Made by a program: the position numbers and the translations under genes
The notes under the pieces: model-generated
What the model was told of the DNA's origin: nothing
Databases searched by the model: none
Seen by the model: the letters and a program-made list of their open reading frames with translations, nothing else
Source: an uncultured Rhodospirillales bacterium
GTDB lineage: Bacteria; Pseudomonadota; Alphaproteobacteria; Kiloniellales; Kiloniellaceae
DNA length: 64,000 nt
Reading direction: 5' to 3'
NCBI GenBank assembly: GCA_913060675.1
Contig: CAJXUS010000007.1
Coordinates: forward strand, 1 to 64,000
Shown: positions 16,060 to 24,536 of the stretch, piece by piece
How the letters are laid out: each line of letters begins with the position of its first letter
Numbering within the stretch: position 1 is the stretch's first letter

Positions 16060-16305
16060 CTATTCGTCAACCTTAGTTGATGAACCGAGGTCTAAGTCAA
16101 GACCGTCAAGGGCATCAAGAGAGTGTGCTGCGGCAGCTTTGTTTTCTTCTTGAATGCGCTCGTGTAACTCCTGACGGAGGACTGTTGCATCTTCTGGAAA
16201 GGTGAAACCAATTTTGACGGATTTGCCACGTATATCAACAACCTTGACTTCAATGTTGTTGTTAATGATGACAGATTCACCAATTTTCCGGGTAAGATAT
16301 AACAT
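16060..16305 (-). CDS. csrA: CsrA, RNA-binding post-transcriptional regulator
   Basis: CsrA dimers bind GGA motifs in mRNA leaders and control translation, including flagellin in several bacteria. The 81-residue protein opens with the diagnostic MLYLTRKIGESVIINNNIEV and VKIGFTFPEDATVLRQELHERI, followed by an acidic 20-residue tail longer than in E. coli. It heads a minus-strand flagellar operon (flhX, 15243 gene, fliO, fliP). Its own leader carries two closely spaced GGA motifs (AGGGACAGGGAGTCC on the minus strand), a possible self-control site. A clear Shine-Dalgarno is not seen near the ATG. Confidence 0.95.
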   Translation of the reverse strand: MLYLTRKIGESVIINNNIEVKVVDIRGKSVKIGFTFPEDATVLRQELHERIQEENKAAAAHSLDALDGLDLDLGSSTKVDE

Positions 16306-16456
16306 CGTGGTCTTTGGACTCCCTGTCCCTGACGCGAAATGCTGACTAGAGGAATGGACAAACTACTTGTTGGTTGTCATATTTATACGTGCATTTTTAG
16401 ATGAGGTCGAGCATATCTTGTTAAAAAACAGTATTTTTTACTAGATTTGGCATTCA

Positions 16457-16471
16457 TTAACAGGTTATTAA
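16457..16471 (+). promoter_or_regulatory. CtrA-binding box upstream of flgB
   Basis: TTAA (16457-16460), CAGGTTA, TTAA (16468-16471) is an exact TTAA-N7-TTAA match. It lies about 58 bases before the flgB start, in the 220-base gap between csrA (-) and flgB (+). It is the second such full match in a flagellar intergenic region of this window. It could act on either gene; the distance favours flgB. No convincing sigma-54 element was found in this gap. Confidence 0.65.
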
Positions 16472-16528
16472 GTTCAAAAGGGTAGAATATTTTGGTTTAG
16501 TATTCCTTTCTTTTGATAAGGAGAGTTG

Positions 16529-16933
16529 GTGTTGACAGACAAGCTGAAAATTACGGATGTTATTGCCAGGAAAATGGAATGGCTAACCCGCCGTCAAGAA
16601 GTCTTGTCAAAAAATATTGCGAATGCGGATACCACTAATTATGTGCCGCTTGATTTGAAAGATAATCATTTCAAGGCCTTAGTGAATAGAACGACCCCTG
16701 TGATGACACAGAGCGCTTCTCACTCAGGGCATATTTCGAACAACCCACTCAACGGTGATACTGTCAAAAGTACAAAGTCAAAAGGTCTCTACGAAACCGC
16801 GCCTTCTGGGAACTCTGTCGTTTTGGAAGAGCAGATGATCAAAATGTCTAAAACACAATTGGATTATCAAGGGATGGTACGGCTGTATAAGAAACACCAA
16901 GATATGTATAAGATGGTTCTTCGAGGACCTTAA
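16529..16933 (+). CDS. flgB: FlgB, proximal rod protein
   Basis: FlgB is the rod subunit nearest the MS ring. The protein of about 134 residues shows the rod motif RRQEVLSKNIANADTTNYVP near the N-terminus and the closing helix MSKTQLDYQGMVRLYKKHQDMYKMVL. The start is uncertain among TTG 16526, GTG 16529 and TTG 16532, all downstream of AAGGAG (16518-16523); GTG at 16529 is chosen for spacing. It leads flgB-flgC-fliE-fliQ-fliR-flhB. Confidence 0.95.
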   Translation: MLTDKLKITDVIARKMEWLTRRQEVLSKNIANADTTNYVPLDLKDNHFKALVNRTTPVMTQSASHSGHISNNPLNGDTVKSTKSKGLYETAPSGNSVVLEEQMIKMSKTQLDYQGMVRLYKKHQDMYKMVLRGP

Positions 16934-16976
16934 GCTCTGAAGTTAGTCTCGCCCTTACCTAAACAGGAATTTAGTA

Positions 16977-17387
16977 ATGTCCGATTTATATAAGTCTATG
17001 CAGGTATCTGCTTCCGGTTTACGTGCCCAAGGAACAAGACTGCGTGTTATTTCGGAAAACATTGCAAATGCTGATTCTGTATCTCAAGAGCCTGGTGGTG
17101 CGCCTTATCGAAGGAAAATGGTGACCTTTGGTAATGAACTAAGCCGTGAGCTCGGAGTAGAGAAAGTTGTTGTAAAAGATGTTATTAACGACAAAAGTGA
17201 TTTCAGAAGAGAGTATTTGCCTGGCCATCCGGCTGCTGACGAAGACGGCTATATTCTGCGCCCGAATGTAAATGCGCTCATCGAAATGACGGATATGCGG
17301 GAAGCACAAAGAAGCTACGAAGCTAATTTGCAGGCTATACAGGCTTCTAAAAGTATGTTGCAACAAACCTTAGAAATACTGAGATAA
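16977..17387 (+). CDS. flgC: FlgC, proximal rod protein
   Basis: FlgC stacks with FlgB and FliE in the proximal rod. The 136-residue protein has SASGLRAQGTRLRVISENIA at the N-terminus, the FlgC-specific central GGAPYRRKMVTF, HPAADEDGYILRPNVN and the C-terminal MREAQRSYEANLQAIQASKSM. Length is standard. It lies 43 bases after flgB. Confidence 0.98.
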   Translation: MSDLYKSMQVSASGLRAQGTRLRVISENIANADSVSQEPGGAPYRRKMVTFGNELSRELGVEKVVVKDVINDKSDFRREYLPGHPAADEDGYILRPNVNALIEMTDMREAQRSYEANLQAIQASKSMLQQTLEILR

Positions 17388-17415
17388 CAGTATCTGTAGA
17401 CGAAAGGACTAGAAA

Positions 17416-17724
17416 ATGGCCGTAAATTTTTCAGATGCTGTAAATGCCTATAAACAAGTTGCTGAAAAAGCCAAGATTGGGCTCGACGAACAAGGTGATT
17501 CGCATGGCGATGATTTTGCTGCCACATTGCGAGGGGTTGCAAATGAAACCATTTCTACTATGCAACAAGGCGAAAACAAAACTTTATTGGCCGCAGCTGG
17601 TAAGGCCGATGTTACCGATGTTGTTACCGCCATGGCAGAAGCAGAAGTAACCCTGCAAACTGTTGTTGCTGTTCGAGATAAAGTGGTTCAGGCCTATCAA
17701 GAAATTCTCAGAATGCCCATCTAA
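17416..17724 (+). CDS. fliE: FliE, MS-ring/rod junction protein
   Basis: FliE connects the MS ring to the rod and is the first protein exported. The 102-residue helical protein ends with the family core DVTDVVTAMAEAEVTLQTVVAVRDKVVQAYQEILRMPI, split here as DVVTAMAEAEVTLQTVVAVR and VVQAYQEILRMPI. It lies 28 bases after flgC and is in the usual flgB-flgC-fliE order. Confidence 0.96.
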   Translation: MAVNFSDAVNAYKQVAEKAKIGLDEQGDSHGDDFAATLRGVANETISTMQQGENKTLLAAAGKADVTDVVTAMAEAEVTLQTVVAVRDKVVQAYQEILRMPI

Positions 17725-17789
17725 TCCTTTTATGGGATTAATAATATTGGTTGTCGCTGGGCAACTTACCGAAAACGGAAAGTGGGGGC

Positions 17790-18056
17790 ATGAACGAGGG
17801 TGAAGTTATTGAGATGGGCCGAGAAGCCGTTTGGGTCATGCTCAAAATGAGCCTGCCAATTCTCATGGTTGCTTTGTTTGTTGGCTTGATCATTTCCTTA
17901 TTTCAGGCCTTGACTCAGTTACAAGAAATGACCCTGACTTTTGTTCCGAAAATTGTAATTATTAGTCTGACGCTCGTCGCAACAGCGCCTTATATGTCCC
18001 AAACTTTGACTACTTTTACGGAAATGATCATGGACCGTATCGTGTCCTTGGGCTAG
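17790..18056 (+). CDS. fliQ: FliQ, flagellar export gate protein
   Basis: FliQ contributes two-helix hairpins around the FliP-FliR export gate. The 88-residue protein has two membrane segments (about residues 16-40 and 52-73) and the family pattern LPILMVALFVGLIISLFQA, LQEMTLTFVPKI. The ATG at 17790 is chosen because it gives the usual FliQ length and GGGGG stands before it; a TTG at 17751 in frame would add 13 unlikely residues. fliR begins 3 bases after its stop. Confidence 0.95.
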   Translation: MNEGEVIEMGREAVWVMLKMSLPILMVALFVGLIISLFQALTQLQEMTLTFVPKIVIISLTLVATAPYMSQTLTTFTEMIMDRIVSLG

Positions 18057-18059
18057 GGC

Positions 18060-18818
18060 ATGTTATACGACCTTCTCCCAGCTAACATATATATCGTATT
18101 GATCGTTTTTACCCGGCTTGGCAGCGCCATTATGTTATTGCCAGGTTTCGGTGAATCCTATGTGTCCCCTAAATCCCGTCTGGGGTTGTCAATTCTGATT
18201 TGTCTCGTAGTAGCGCCGGTTTTAACTTCGAAGCTACCCCCGATGCCAGACAAGGTGTCAGATCTGGGGTTGTTAATTTTTGGTGAGGTGCTGGTCGGGG
18301 TTTTTATGGGAACCATTGCCCGGCTTTTTCTGAGTGCGACAGCTTCAGCTGGGATGATTGCTGCGAACCTTTCTTCTTTGGCAAACGCTCTTATTCAGGA
18401 TCCGACAGCCGAGCAGCAAGCCTCTATCATGGGAACCTTTATGTCAGCGGTTGCCATTGTATTGATTTTTGTACTTGATATTCATCATCTGTTTCTCAGA
18501 GGTTTGGTGGACAGTTACGACCTCTTTATTCCTGGGCAGGCGATACCGACGGGGGATTTTTCGAATATGATTTCTCGGGTCGTAGGGGATACTTTTGAAT
18601 TGGCGGCAAGAATGGCGGCCCCTTTTCTTGTCATAGGGATTATTTTCTTTATTGGCCTTGGTTTACTGGCAAAGTTGATGCCGCAGATGCAAGTTTTCTT
18701 TATTGCGATGCCGCTACAAGTGGCAATGGGGATTGTGGTATTATTCCTTTCTCTGCCTGTAATGATCAAAGTGTTTATTGTTAGCCTTGAAGAGCATTGG
18801 TTGGTTTTCGTTAGATAG
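18060..18818 (+). CDS. fliR: FliR, flagellar export gate protein
   Basis: FliR is the single-copy subunit of the export gate. The 252-residue hydrophobic protein has about six membrane segments and family features such as FTRLGSAIMLLPGFGE near the N-terminus, FGEVLVGVFMGTIARLFLSA in the middle, and LMPQMQVFFIAMPLQVAMGI near the end. It lies between fliQ and flhB in the conserved order. Confidence 0.97.
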   Translation: MLYDLLPANIYIVLIVFTRLGSAIMLLPGFGESYVSPKSRLGLSILICLVVAPVLTSKLPPMPDKVSDLGLLIFGEVLVGVFMGTIARLFLSATASAGMIAANLSSLANALIQDPTAEQQASIMGTFMSAVAIVLIFVLDIHHLFLRGLVDSYDLFIPGQAIPTGDFSNMISRVVGDTFELAARMAAPFLVIGIIFFIGLGLLAKLMPQMQVFFIAMPLQVAMGIVVLFLSLPVMIKVFIVSLEEHWLVFVR

Positions 18819-18855
18819 CGGCACCAATTTTTATACGGCTTAAGGAGAGCCTGTT

Positions 18856-19929
18856 TTGTCGTCAGAAGATACCGATGAGTCCCAAAAAACCGAAGAACCT
18901 ACGGCGAAGAAGCTTGCTGATGCGCGGGAAAAAGGTGATGTCCCAAAATCTCAGGAGTTAAATTCGTGGTTTTCCTTTTTTGGGTTTCTGGTCGGGGTCA
19001 GTTTTTTTGCGGTCTGGATCGGTAAGGGGCTAGGGGGCAGCTTGTCGATTTTTATCGAACGGCCAGATATGATCCTCTTGGAGACCGGTCATATTAGCGA
19101 GGCTTTGACCGGAGTGCTTGGAGACGTTGGACTACTTTTTCTTACTCCAGCCCTTATTTTGATTACCTTTGCAATTGCTTCTGGGTTGATGCAGCATGGA
19201 TTTCTAATTTCCTACCAATCCCTTACTCCAAAGTTTAGCAAGATTTCTCCTCTGGCAGGAATGAAGCGTCTTTTTTCCATACAGTCGGTCATGAATTTTG
19301 TTAAGGGGTTGGCAAAACTTATAATCATGGGCTCGATTATTGGCCTGGTCATTTGGCCAAAACGAGGCATTGTTCCCCAACTCTCTGAGCTTAGTGTCGA
19401 ACAAACACTGTTAACTCTTTTGGATTGGACGACACTCATCCTTGTTGCTGTCGTTGCTGTCATGGCAATAATTGCTGGCCTGGACTATCTGTTTCAATAT
19501 TTTCAGTACATAAAGAAATTGAAAATGTCGAAACAAGAGGTGAAGGATGAAATGAAGCAAAGTGAAGGTGACCCCATGGTAAAGGGGCGGCTTCGCCAAT
19601 TGCGGATGGAAAAAGCTCGGCAACGTATGATGGCTTCTGTCCCCAATGCTGATGTGGTGATTACCAACCCAACTCATTTCGCGATCGCTTTAGAGTATAA
19701 CGGAATGATGATGGAAGCTCCAAAGTTAACGGCTAAGGGCGTTGATGCCGTTGCTTTTCGAATTCGTAAGGTCGCAGAAGAAAACAAAATTCCAATTATG
19801 GAAAACCCGCCGTTGGCACGAGCCCTATACGCAGGTGTTGAGATCGATCAGGAAATTCCGCCAGAACATTATAAGGCTGTTGCCGAGGTCATTAGTTACG
19901 TGATGAAGTTAAAAGGACAAATGCAGTAA
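18856..19929 (+). CDS. flhB: FlhB, flagellar export switch protein
   Basis: FlhB controls the change of export specificity from rod/hook to filament substrates. The 357-residue protein has the N-terminal TEEPTAKKLADAREKGDVPK motif, four membrane segments, and a cytoplasmic domain with the self-cleavage site TNPTH (Asn271-Pro272). The start codon is TTG with AAGGAGAG upstream. It closes the flgB operon; cckA starts 131 bases later. Confidence 0.97.
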   Translation: MSSEDTDESQKTEEPTAKKLADAREKGDVPKSQELNSWFSFFGFLVGVSFFAVWIGKGLGGSLSIFIERPDMILLETGHISEALTGVLGDVGLLFLTPALILITFAIASGLMQHGFLISYQSLTPKFSKISPLAGMKRLFSIQSVMNFVKGLAKLIIMGSIIGLVIWPKRGIVPQLSELSVEQTLLTLLDWTTLILVAVVAVMAIIAGLDYLFQYFQYIKKLKMSKQEVKDEMKQSEGDPMVKGRLRQLRMEKARQRMMASVPNADVVITNPTHFAIALEYNGMMMEAPKLTAKGVDAVAFRIRKVAEENKIPIMENPPLARALYAGVEIDQEIPPEHYKAVAEVISYVMKLKGQMQ

Positions 19930-20060
19930 TATCATTTTGTGAACGGTTTTGTGCTATCTCGTTTGTTTTAAATGAATTTTAGGGTTAATCTTCTCTTTAC
20001 CAATTTTATTTCCTTTTCCTTTTATAGGAAAAGAAGACATCTCGTGGGGGAAGCAGGGGA

Positions 20061-22415
20061 ATGTCACCTACTATCTGGTTTGCAATATGTGGTTTTCTTG
20101 CTCTCATCATTGCTTTGCTTACATTCTTTGTGTTTCGTTATCACAGAATGTTGTCTTTGCGCGAATTTGCTTTTGCCGCAGTCCCGCGTCCCCGTCAAAT
20201 TGTTGACCCAGAGGGCAAATGTCTCTTTGCAAACCCGGCGTTTGAAGATTTTTTTGGTGGTGATCTAAGGTCTGTTCCAGAACTTATTTTGGATGAAAGT
20301 AAGGGGGATGACGAAATTCGCCGTAAGCTCGCGACACTTCAACTCAACGCGCGTAATGGTGTGTCTGGGCATGTAGAGATCGAGCTCCCAGGTGTCGGTG
20401 CTAGCGATAACGATTTGCAGTGGCGTCATGTGGCCGCATACCCTCTACCCAATCGACCTGGGTATGTCTTCTGGTTTGTTGATGACATCACCATGCGGCG
20501 TCAAATGGAGAAGGTGATAAATGATCAACAGCAACGGTTTGTTGATTTGCTTGAGAACGCGCCAATCGGTTTCTTTTCTGTTGATGCTGACGGATGTTTT
20601 CTATTTGCAAATCAAACGCTTACTGATTGGTTGGGTTATTCATCATCAGAACTGGAAAGTGGGCAGATAAAGCTTCATGACATTGTTACTGACGCATCAC
20701 TCGAAGATATCCCGGCTTACCATCCGTTTGAAGATACTGATAGCCGTTCTGGTGAAGTCTTTTTAAAGACTGCGGGCGGCGAAAAACGCATTTTGGCTGT
20801 GATCAGCCAGCATATCGCCGAAGGCGGTGCTGGCAAAGGGTTTAGAACCAGGTCTGTCGTTCGTAATTTAACTCTTGAACGTGAGATGGCGACCGCGCTT
20901 GAACAGTCTGAAAAAAGATTTAGAAAGTTCTTTAACGAAGCGCCTGTTGGCATCGTATTGCTTAATGAACGCGGTGTCATTACTGAGTGTAATAGGGCTT
21001 TTCAGGAACTCGTTTCTGAGAACGACGACGTCAAAGGAAAGCCGCTATTGTCTCTCATCGGGGATGAAGACAGAGAAAATGTCCGAGAGGCCTTAGTCTC
21101 GGCAACGACTTATGAACGTAAGGCTATGGAAGTTCATCTTGCAGGCAATTCAGAAATTGTTTGCAATATGAACGTGACCCACGTTGATGAAAATTCAGGT
21201 TTACCTAGCGGGTATATTTTAAACTTTACAGACACTACTGAGCAGAGAAGCCTGGAAGCTCAATTTGCTCAATCCCAAAAAATGCAGGCCGTTGGTCAAC
21301 TCGCAGGCGGGATCGCGCATGATTTTAATAATCTGCTGACGGCAATGATCGGGTTTTCTGATTTGTTGTTATTGCGGCACCGCCCTGGCGATCAATCCTT
21401 TGCCGACATCATGCAGATTAAGCAAAATGCTAACAGGGCAGCGAACCTTGTGCGTCAGTTGCTTGCGTTCTCCAGACAGCAAACTCTGCAGCCCAGACGC
21501 CTAAATGTAACCGATATTATTGCTGAACTGGCTCACCTTCTTCGCCGACTTATCGGTGAAACGATTGAGTTGCGGATTACCCACGGCCGAGATCTTGGCG
21601 ATGTGAAAGCTGATCAGGGCCAGCTCGAGCAGGTTATTATTAACCTCGCTGTCAATGCTCGTGATGCAATGGATCAGGGCGGCGTGCTTGAGATTATTAC
21701 ATCTAACGTAATGGTTGATACGCCCTATAAAGTCAAAGGAGAGGAAATACCTCCTGGCGATTACGTGTTGGTCAAAGTTCAAGATTCTGGACATGGAATA
21801 CCTTCTGAAATTTTGGATCGAATTTTTGATCCTTTCTTCTCAACAAAAGAAGTGGGCGCTGGTACCGGATTAGGGCTTTCAACTGTCTACGGTATCGTCA
21901 AGCAATCAGGTGGTTTTGTCTTTGTCGATTCTACCGCGGATGAGGGCACGGTGTTCTCTTTGTTGTTACCGCATTTTAGAGAAGAAATTGGGGAAATTGA
22001 AGCCGTTGTTGTTGATGTTCCTCCTCAGGCTCAGGATCTGACAGGGCGTGGAAATATTCTTCTTGTTGAAGATGAAGATGCTGTGCGCTCGTTTAGTGCC
22101 AGAGCATTGGAGAACAAAGGGTATAATGTCCTTGAAGCTAATTCCGGCGAAGCCGCTCTGGAAATTTTGCAAAATGATAATGTCACGGTTGATCTCGTGA
22201 TTACGGACGTGGTGATGCCGCGGATGGATGGACCAACTCTCGTCAAGAAACTCTATGAAACCCATACTGATGTGAAGGTCATTTTTATCTCGGGGTATAC
22301 AGAGGATTCTTTTCGAAAAAGTCTTGATGTTAATTCTGCAATCGAATTTTTACCGAAACCTTTCAGCCTTAAACAGTTGGCCTCAAAAGTAAAAGAAGTA
22401 CTGGCTGCGAAGTAA
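20061..22415 (+). CDS. cckA: CckA, hybrid cell-cycle histidine kinase
   Basis: CckA phosphorylates the phosphotransferase ChpT, which feeds the regulators CtrA and CpdR. The 784-residue protein has an N-terminal membrane segment (about residues 5-27; a second one is not obvious), PAS-like regions (about 45-150, 155-270, 285-395), the HisKA motif GGIAHDFNNLL with His420, an HATPase domain (NLAVNARDAM, DSGHGIP, GTGLGLSTVYGIV) and a C-terminal receiver with Asp716 (ITDVVMPRMDG). The order flhB-cckA-recA-alaS supports the name. CtrA boxes occur before fliL and flgB in this window, consistent with control of flagellar genes by this pathway. Confidence 0.92.
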   Translation: MSPTIWFAICGFLALIIALLTFFVFRYHRMLSLREFAFAAVPRPRQIVDPEGKCLFANPAFEDFFGGDLRSVPELILDESKGDDEIRRKLATLQLNARNGVSGHVEIELPGVGASDNDLQWRHVAAYPLPNRPGYVFWFVDDITMRRQMEKVINDQQQRFVDLLENAPIGFFSVDADGCFLFANQTLTDWLGYSSSELESGQIKLHDIVTDASLEDIPAYHPFEDTDSRSGEVFLKTAGGEKRILAVISQHIAEGGAGKGFRTRSVVRNLTLEREMATALEQSEKRFRKFFNEAPVGIVLLNERGVITECNRAFQELVSENDDVKGKPLLSLIGDEDRENVREALVSATTYERKAMEVHLAGNSEIVCNMNVTHVDENSGLPSGYILNFTDTTEQRSLEAQFAQSQKMQAVGQLAGGIAHDFNNLLTAMIGFSDLLLLRHRPGDQSFADIMQIKQNANRAANLVRQLLAFSRQQTLQPRRLNVTDIIAELAHLLRRLIGETIELRITHGRDLGDVKADQGQLEQVIINLAVNARDAMDQGGVLEIITSNVMVDTPYKVKGEEIPPGDYVLVKVQDSGHGIPSEILDRIFDPFFSTKEVGAGTGLGLSTVYGIVKQSGGFVFVDSTADEGTVFSLLLPHFREEIGEIEAVVVDVPPQAQDLTGRGNILLVEDEDAVRSFSARALENKGYNVLEANSGEAALEILQNDNVTVDLVITDVVMPRMDGPTLVKKLYETHTDVKVIFISGYTEDSFRKSLDVNSAIEFLPKPFSLKQLASKVKEVLAAK

Positions 22416-22493
22416 AATCCAAAACAACACTTGGCTTTTCTTGTCGTATTATTAGGTAATTTCAGGTCTTTGTCGGTATTCAAAATTACATAT

Positions 22494-22508
22494 GTTCCTG
22501 TAATGTTC
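22494..22508 (+). promoter_or_regulatory. Alphaproteobacterial SOS (LexA) box at recA
   Basis: GTTC (22494-22497), seven bases, GTTC (22505-22508) is an exact match to the GTTC-N7-GTTC direct repeat bound by LexA in alphaproteobacteria. It lies 83 bases before the recA start, where a promoter would be. A rough -35/-10 pair (TTGTCG 22470-22475, TATGTT 22491-22496) would overlap it, fitting repression by LexA. Confidence 0.85.
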
Positions 22509-22590
22509 TTTTTTCTTGTGTGGCGAGAACAAAGGAAGTACATTGTTGTCGTTGCAGCAAGTGGATGCCTGTGGGATAAGGAAGGCAACT

Positions 22591-23670
22591 ATGGTACAAA
22601 ACGTCTTACAGTTAGTGGAGAATAGCACAGTGGACAAGCAAAAGGCATTGGATGCAGCACTGGGGCAGATTGAGCGTGCCTTTGGTAAAGGCTCAATCAT
22701 GAAACTCGGAGAGGGCGCCATAGTTGAAACTGAAGTTGTTTCCACTGGTTCTCTTGGATTGGACATCGGGTTAGGTATTGGTGGCCTTCCGCGCGGTCGT
22801 GTTGTTGAGATTTATGGACCTGAAAGTTCAGGTAAAACAACATTGGCTTTACATGTTATTGCGGAAGCTCAAAAAGCGGGTGGCACCTGCGCATTTATTG
22901 ATGCCGAGCATGCACTTGACCCTGCGTATGCGACCAAACTTGGTGTTGATGTTGGCGAGCTTCTAATCTCTCAACCAGACGCTGGTGAACAGGCTTTAGA
23001 AATTACAGATACTCTTGTTCGCTCGGGCGCCCTTGATGTGCTTGTTATCGATTCCGTTGCTGCATTGGTACCAAAAGCGGAACTAGAAGGCGATATGGGA
23101 GACTCTCTTCCTGGCCTCCAAGCTCGCTTGATGAGCCAAGCCATGCGGAAGTTGACAAGCTCAATTTCCAAGTCGGGTACTTTGGTTATCTTTATCAACC
23201 AAATTCGTATGAAAATTGGTGTGATGTTTGGTAACCCTGAAACGACAACAGGTGGTAATGCTCTTAAGTTTTATTCATCTGTACGCCTGGATATTCGCCG
23301 AATCGGTGCCATTAAAGATCGGGAAAATATCACTGGTAACCAAACCCGTGTGAAGGTTGTTAAAAATAAGATGGCACCTCCTTTCCGGGTCATCGAATTT
23401 GATATCATGTACGGTGAAGGTATTTCCAAAACCGGCGAAATGCTCGACCTCGGCGTTCAGTGTGGGATTGTTGAAAAGGCTGGTGCCTGGTTCTCGTGCG
23501 AAGGACAACGCATAGGCCAAGGTCGGGAAAATGCTAAAAAATTCCTGACGGATAACCCCGAAGTTGCAGAAAAAATTGAACACGCTGTACGCTTAAATGC
23601 TGGTATTGTTTCAAATGCGATGCTTGAAGGTAAAACCGAAGATAAAAATAAAGATAAAGAAGACGCTTAA
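22591..23670 (+). CDS. recA: RecA recombinase
   Basis: RecA forms filaments on single-stranded DNA, drives strand exchange and triggers LexA self-cleavage. The 359-residue protein has Walker [10 protein letters not shown] (residues 76-84), Walker B-type [12 protein letters not shown], the L2 region with [21 protein letters not shown], and an acidic, Lys/Asp-rich tail. The ATG at 22591 is chosen because the sequence [20 protein letters not shown] is the normal alphaproteobacterial N-terminus and AAGGAAG stands before it. Upstream lies a consensus SOS box; a terminator follows. Confidence 0.99.
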   Translation: MVQNVLQLVENSTVDKQKALDAALGQIERAFGKGSIMKLGEGAIVETEVVSTGSLGLDIGLGIGGLPRGRVVEIYGPESSGKTTLALHVIAEAQKAGGTCAFIDAEHALDPAYATKLGVDVGELLISQPDAGEQALEITDTLVRSGALDVLVIDSVAALVPKAELEGDMGDSLPGLQARLMSQAMRKLTSSISKSGTLVIFINQIRMKIGVMFGNPETTTGGNALKFYSSVRLDIRRIGAIKDRENITGNQTRVKVVKNKMAPPFRVIEFDIMYGEGISKTGEMLDLGVQCGIVEKAGAWFSCEGQRIGQGRENAKKFLTDNPEVAEKIEHAVRLNAGIVSNAMLEGKTEDKNKDKEDA

Positions 23671-23697
23671 AACCGTTGAGTGGAAATTTGATGTGTG

Positions 23698-23723
23698 AAA
23701 AAGGGGCCTTGAGGTCCCTTTTT
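23698..23723. terminator. Terminator between recA and ialB
   Basis: AAAAAGGGGCC, loop TTGA, GGTCCCTTTTT form an 11-bp stem with one G-T pair, flanked by A and T runs. It lies between the convergent genes recA (+) and ialB (-) and can serve both. Confidence 0.88.
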
Positions 23724-23745
23724 CTTTGGGTGACCAATTCCTGAA

Positions 23746-24273
23746 TTACGGGTTGGTGACCCGACCGAAGGCTTTGGTGAACCCTTTAAGTGAGAAAGGG
23801 ATCGCAATTGGCTTTTTGACAGCATCAAAAAAGACCACCCGGCCTTCATTTTGAGATTTGAATTGTTGAAGGAGCTGTGTATCCACTTGGATTTCGGCTT
23901 GGCAACCAGACACTATGCAGCGTTCAAATTGTTGTTTTCGACGTAAAGAAGGTCCAACTTCGAGAGAAAATCCTTCAGGTAAACGAACACCTAGGGGCAA
24001 AGTTAAAATCAGCGATGTTAAATCGGTGCCATTATTTACGGGGCGGCCAATTGCCATAATCAAAACAGGTTTGGGATTGTCGCCTAGTGTAACGTTATGG
24101 ACAATGTAACAAGAAACAGGGGCATTAACAGTGCAATGTGAAGCCCAGTTACCATGTCTTGTGACAGAGCGTTGGGGCGTTTGTTGTGAAAACGCATTTG
24201 TGCTTAGGGATAATAAAAAGATTAAGCAGCAGACTAGGGATTTAACCGTCGATTGAACTTTTAAGGATTTCAT
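23746..24273 (-). CDS. IalB-family periplasmic protein
   Basis: The protein belongs to the invasion-associated locus B family, common in alphaproteobacteria including free-living ones, so the name does not imply virulence. It has 175 residues, a signal peptide (about 1-29, ending NAFS), and the family layout: RHGNWASHC, PVSCYIVHNV, LPLGVRLPEGFSLEVG, and FERCIVSGCQAEIQVD. Four cysteines in the mature part match two likely disulfides. The biochemical role is unknown. Confidence 0.88.
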   Translation of the reverse strand: MKSLKVQSTVKSLVCCLIFLLSLSTNAFSQQTPQRSVTRHGNWASHCTVNAPVSCYIVHNVTLGDNPKPVLIMAIGRPVNNGTDLTSLILTLPLGVRLPEGFSLEVGPSLRRKQQFERCIVSGCQAEIQVDTQLLQQFKSQNEGRVVFFDAVKKPIAIPFSLKGFTKAFGRVTNP

Positions 24274-24536
24274 TTTTAGATATGCTTTTGTTGAAAAAAA
24301 TATCTTATCTCTAGCGGAGAAGGGAGGGAAGGTATTTTAGATTATATTTTTGCTGTTCATATGTTCAAAATGAAATTGCAGAGAACTTTTTGTCATAGTC
24401 TGCGCAACTTTGGGCAGGTTATACGCACGGCAGGCCTAGACAGTTCTTATAGAGCGCGTTAAAAACGGAAATGAGATTTTCAGCTTGCTCATATATGAGT
24501 TTAGCTTCCTGTCCAGCTTTTAGGTAAGTGATTAAA

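Noticed and set aside
16446-16462. TTTGGCATTCATTAACA as sigma-54 promoter of flgB
   Set aside because: GG is present but ten bases on there is CA, not GC, so the -12 element is missing.
24354-24366. GTTC-ATAT-GTTC near alaS as a second SOS box
   Set aside because: Spacing is four bases; the LexA box in alphaproteobacteria needs seven.
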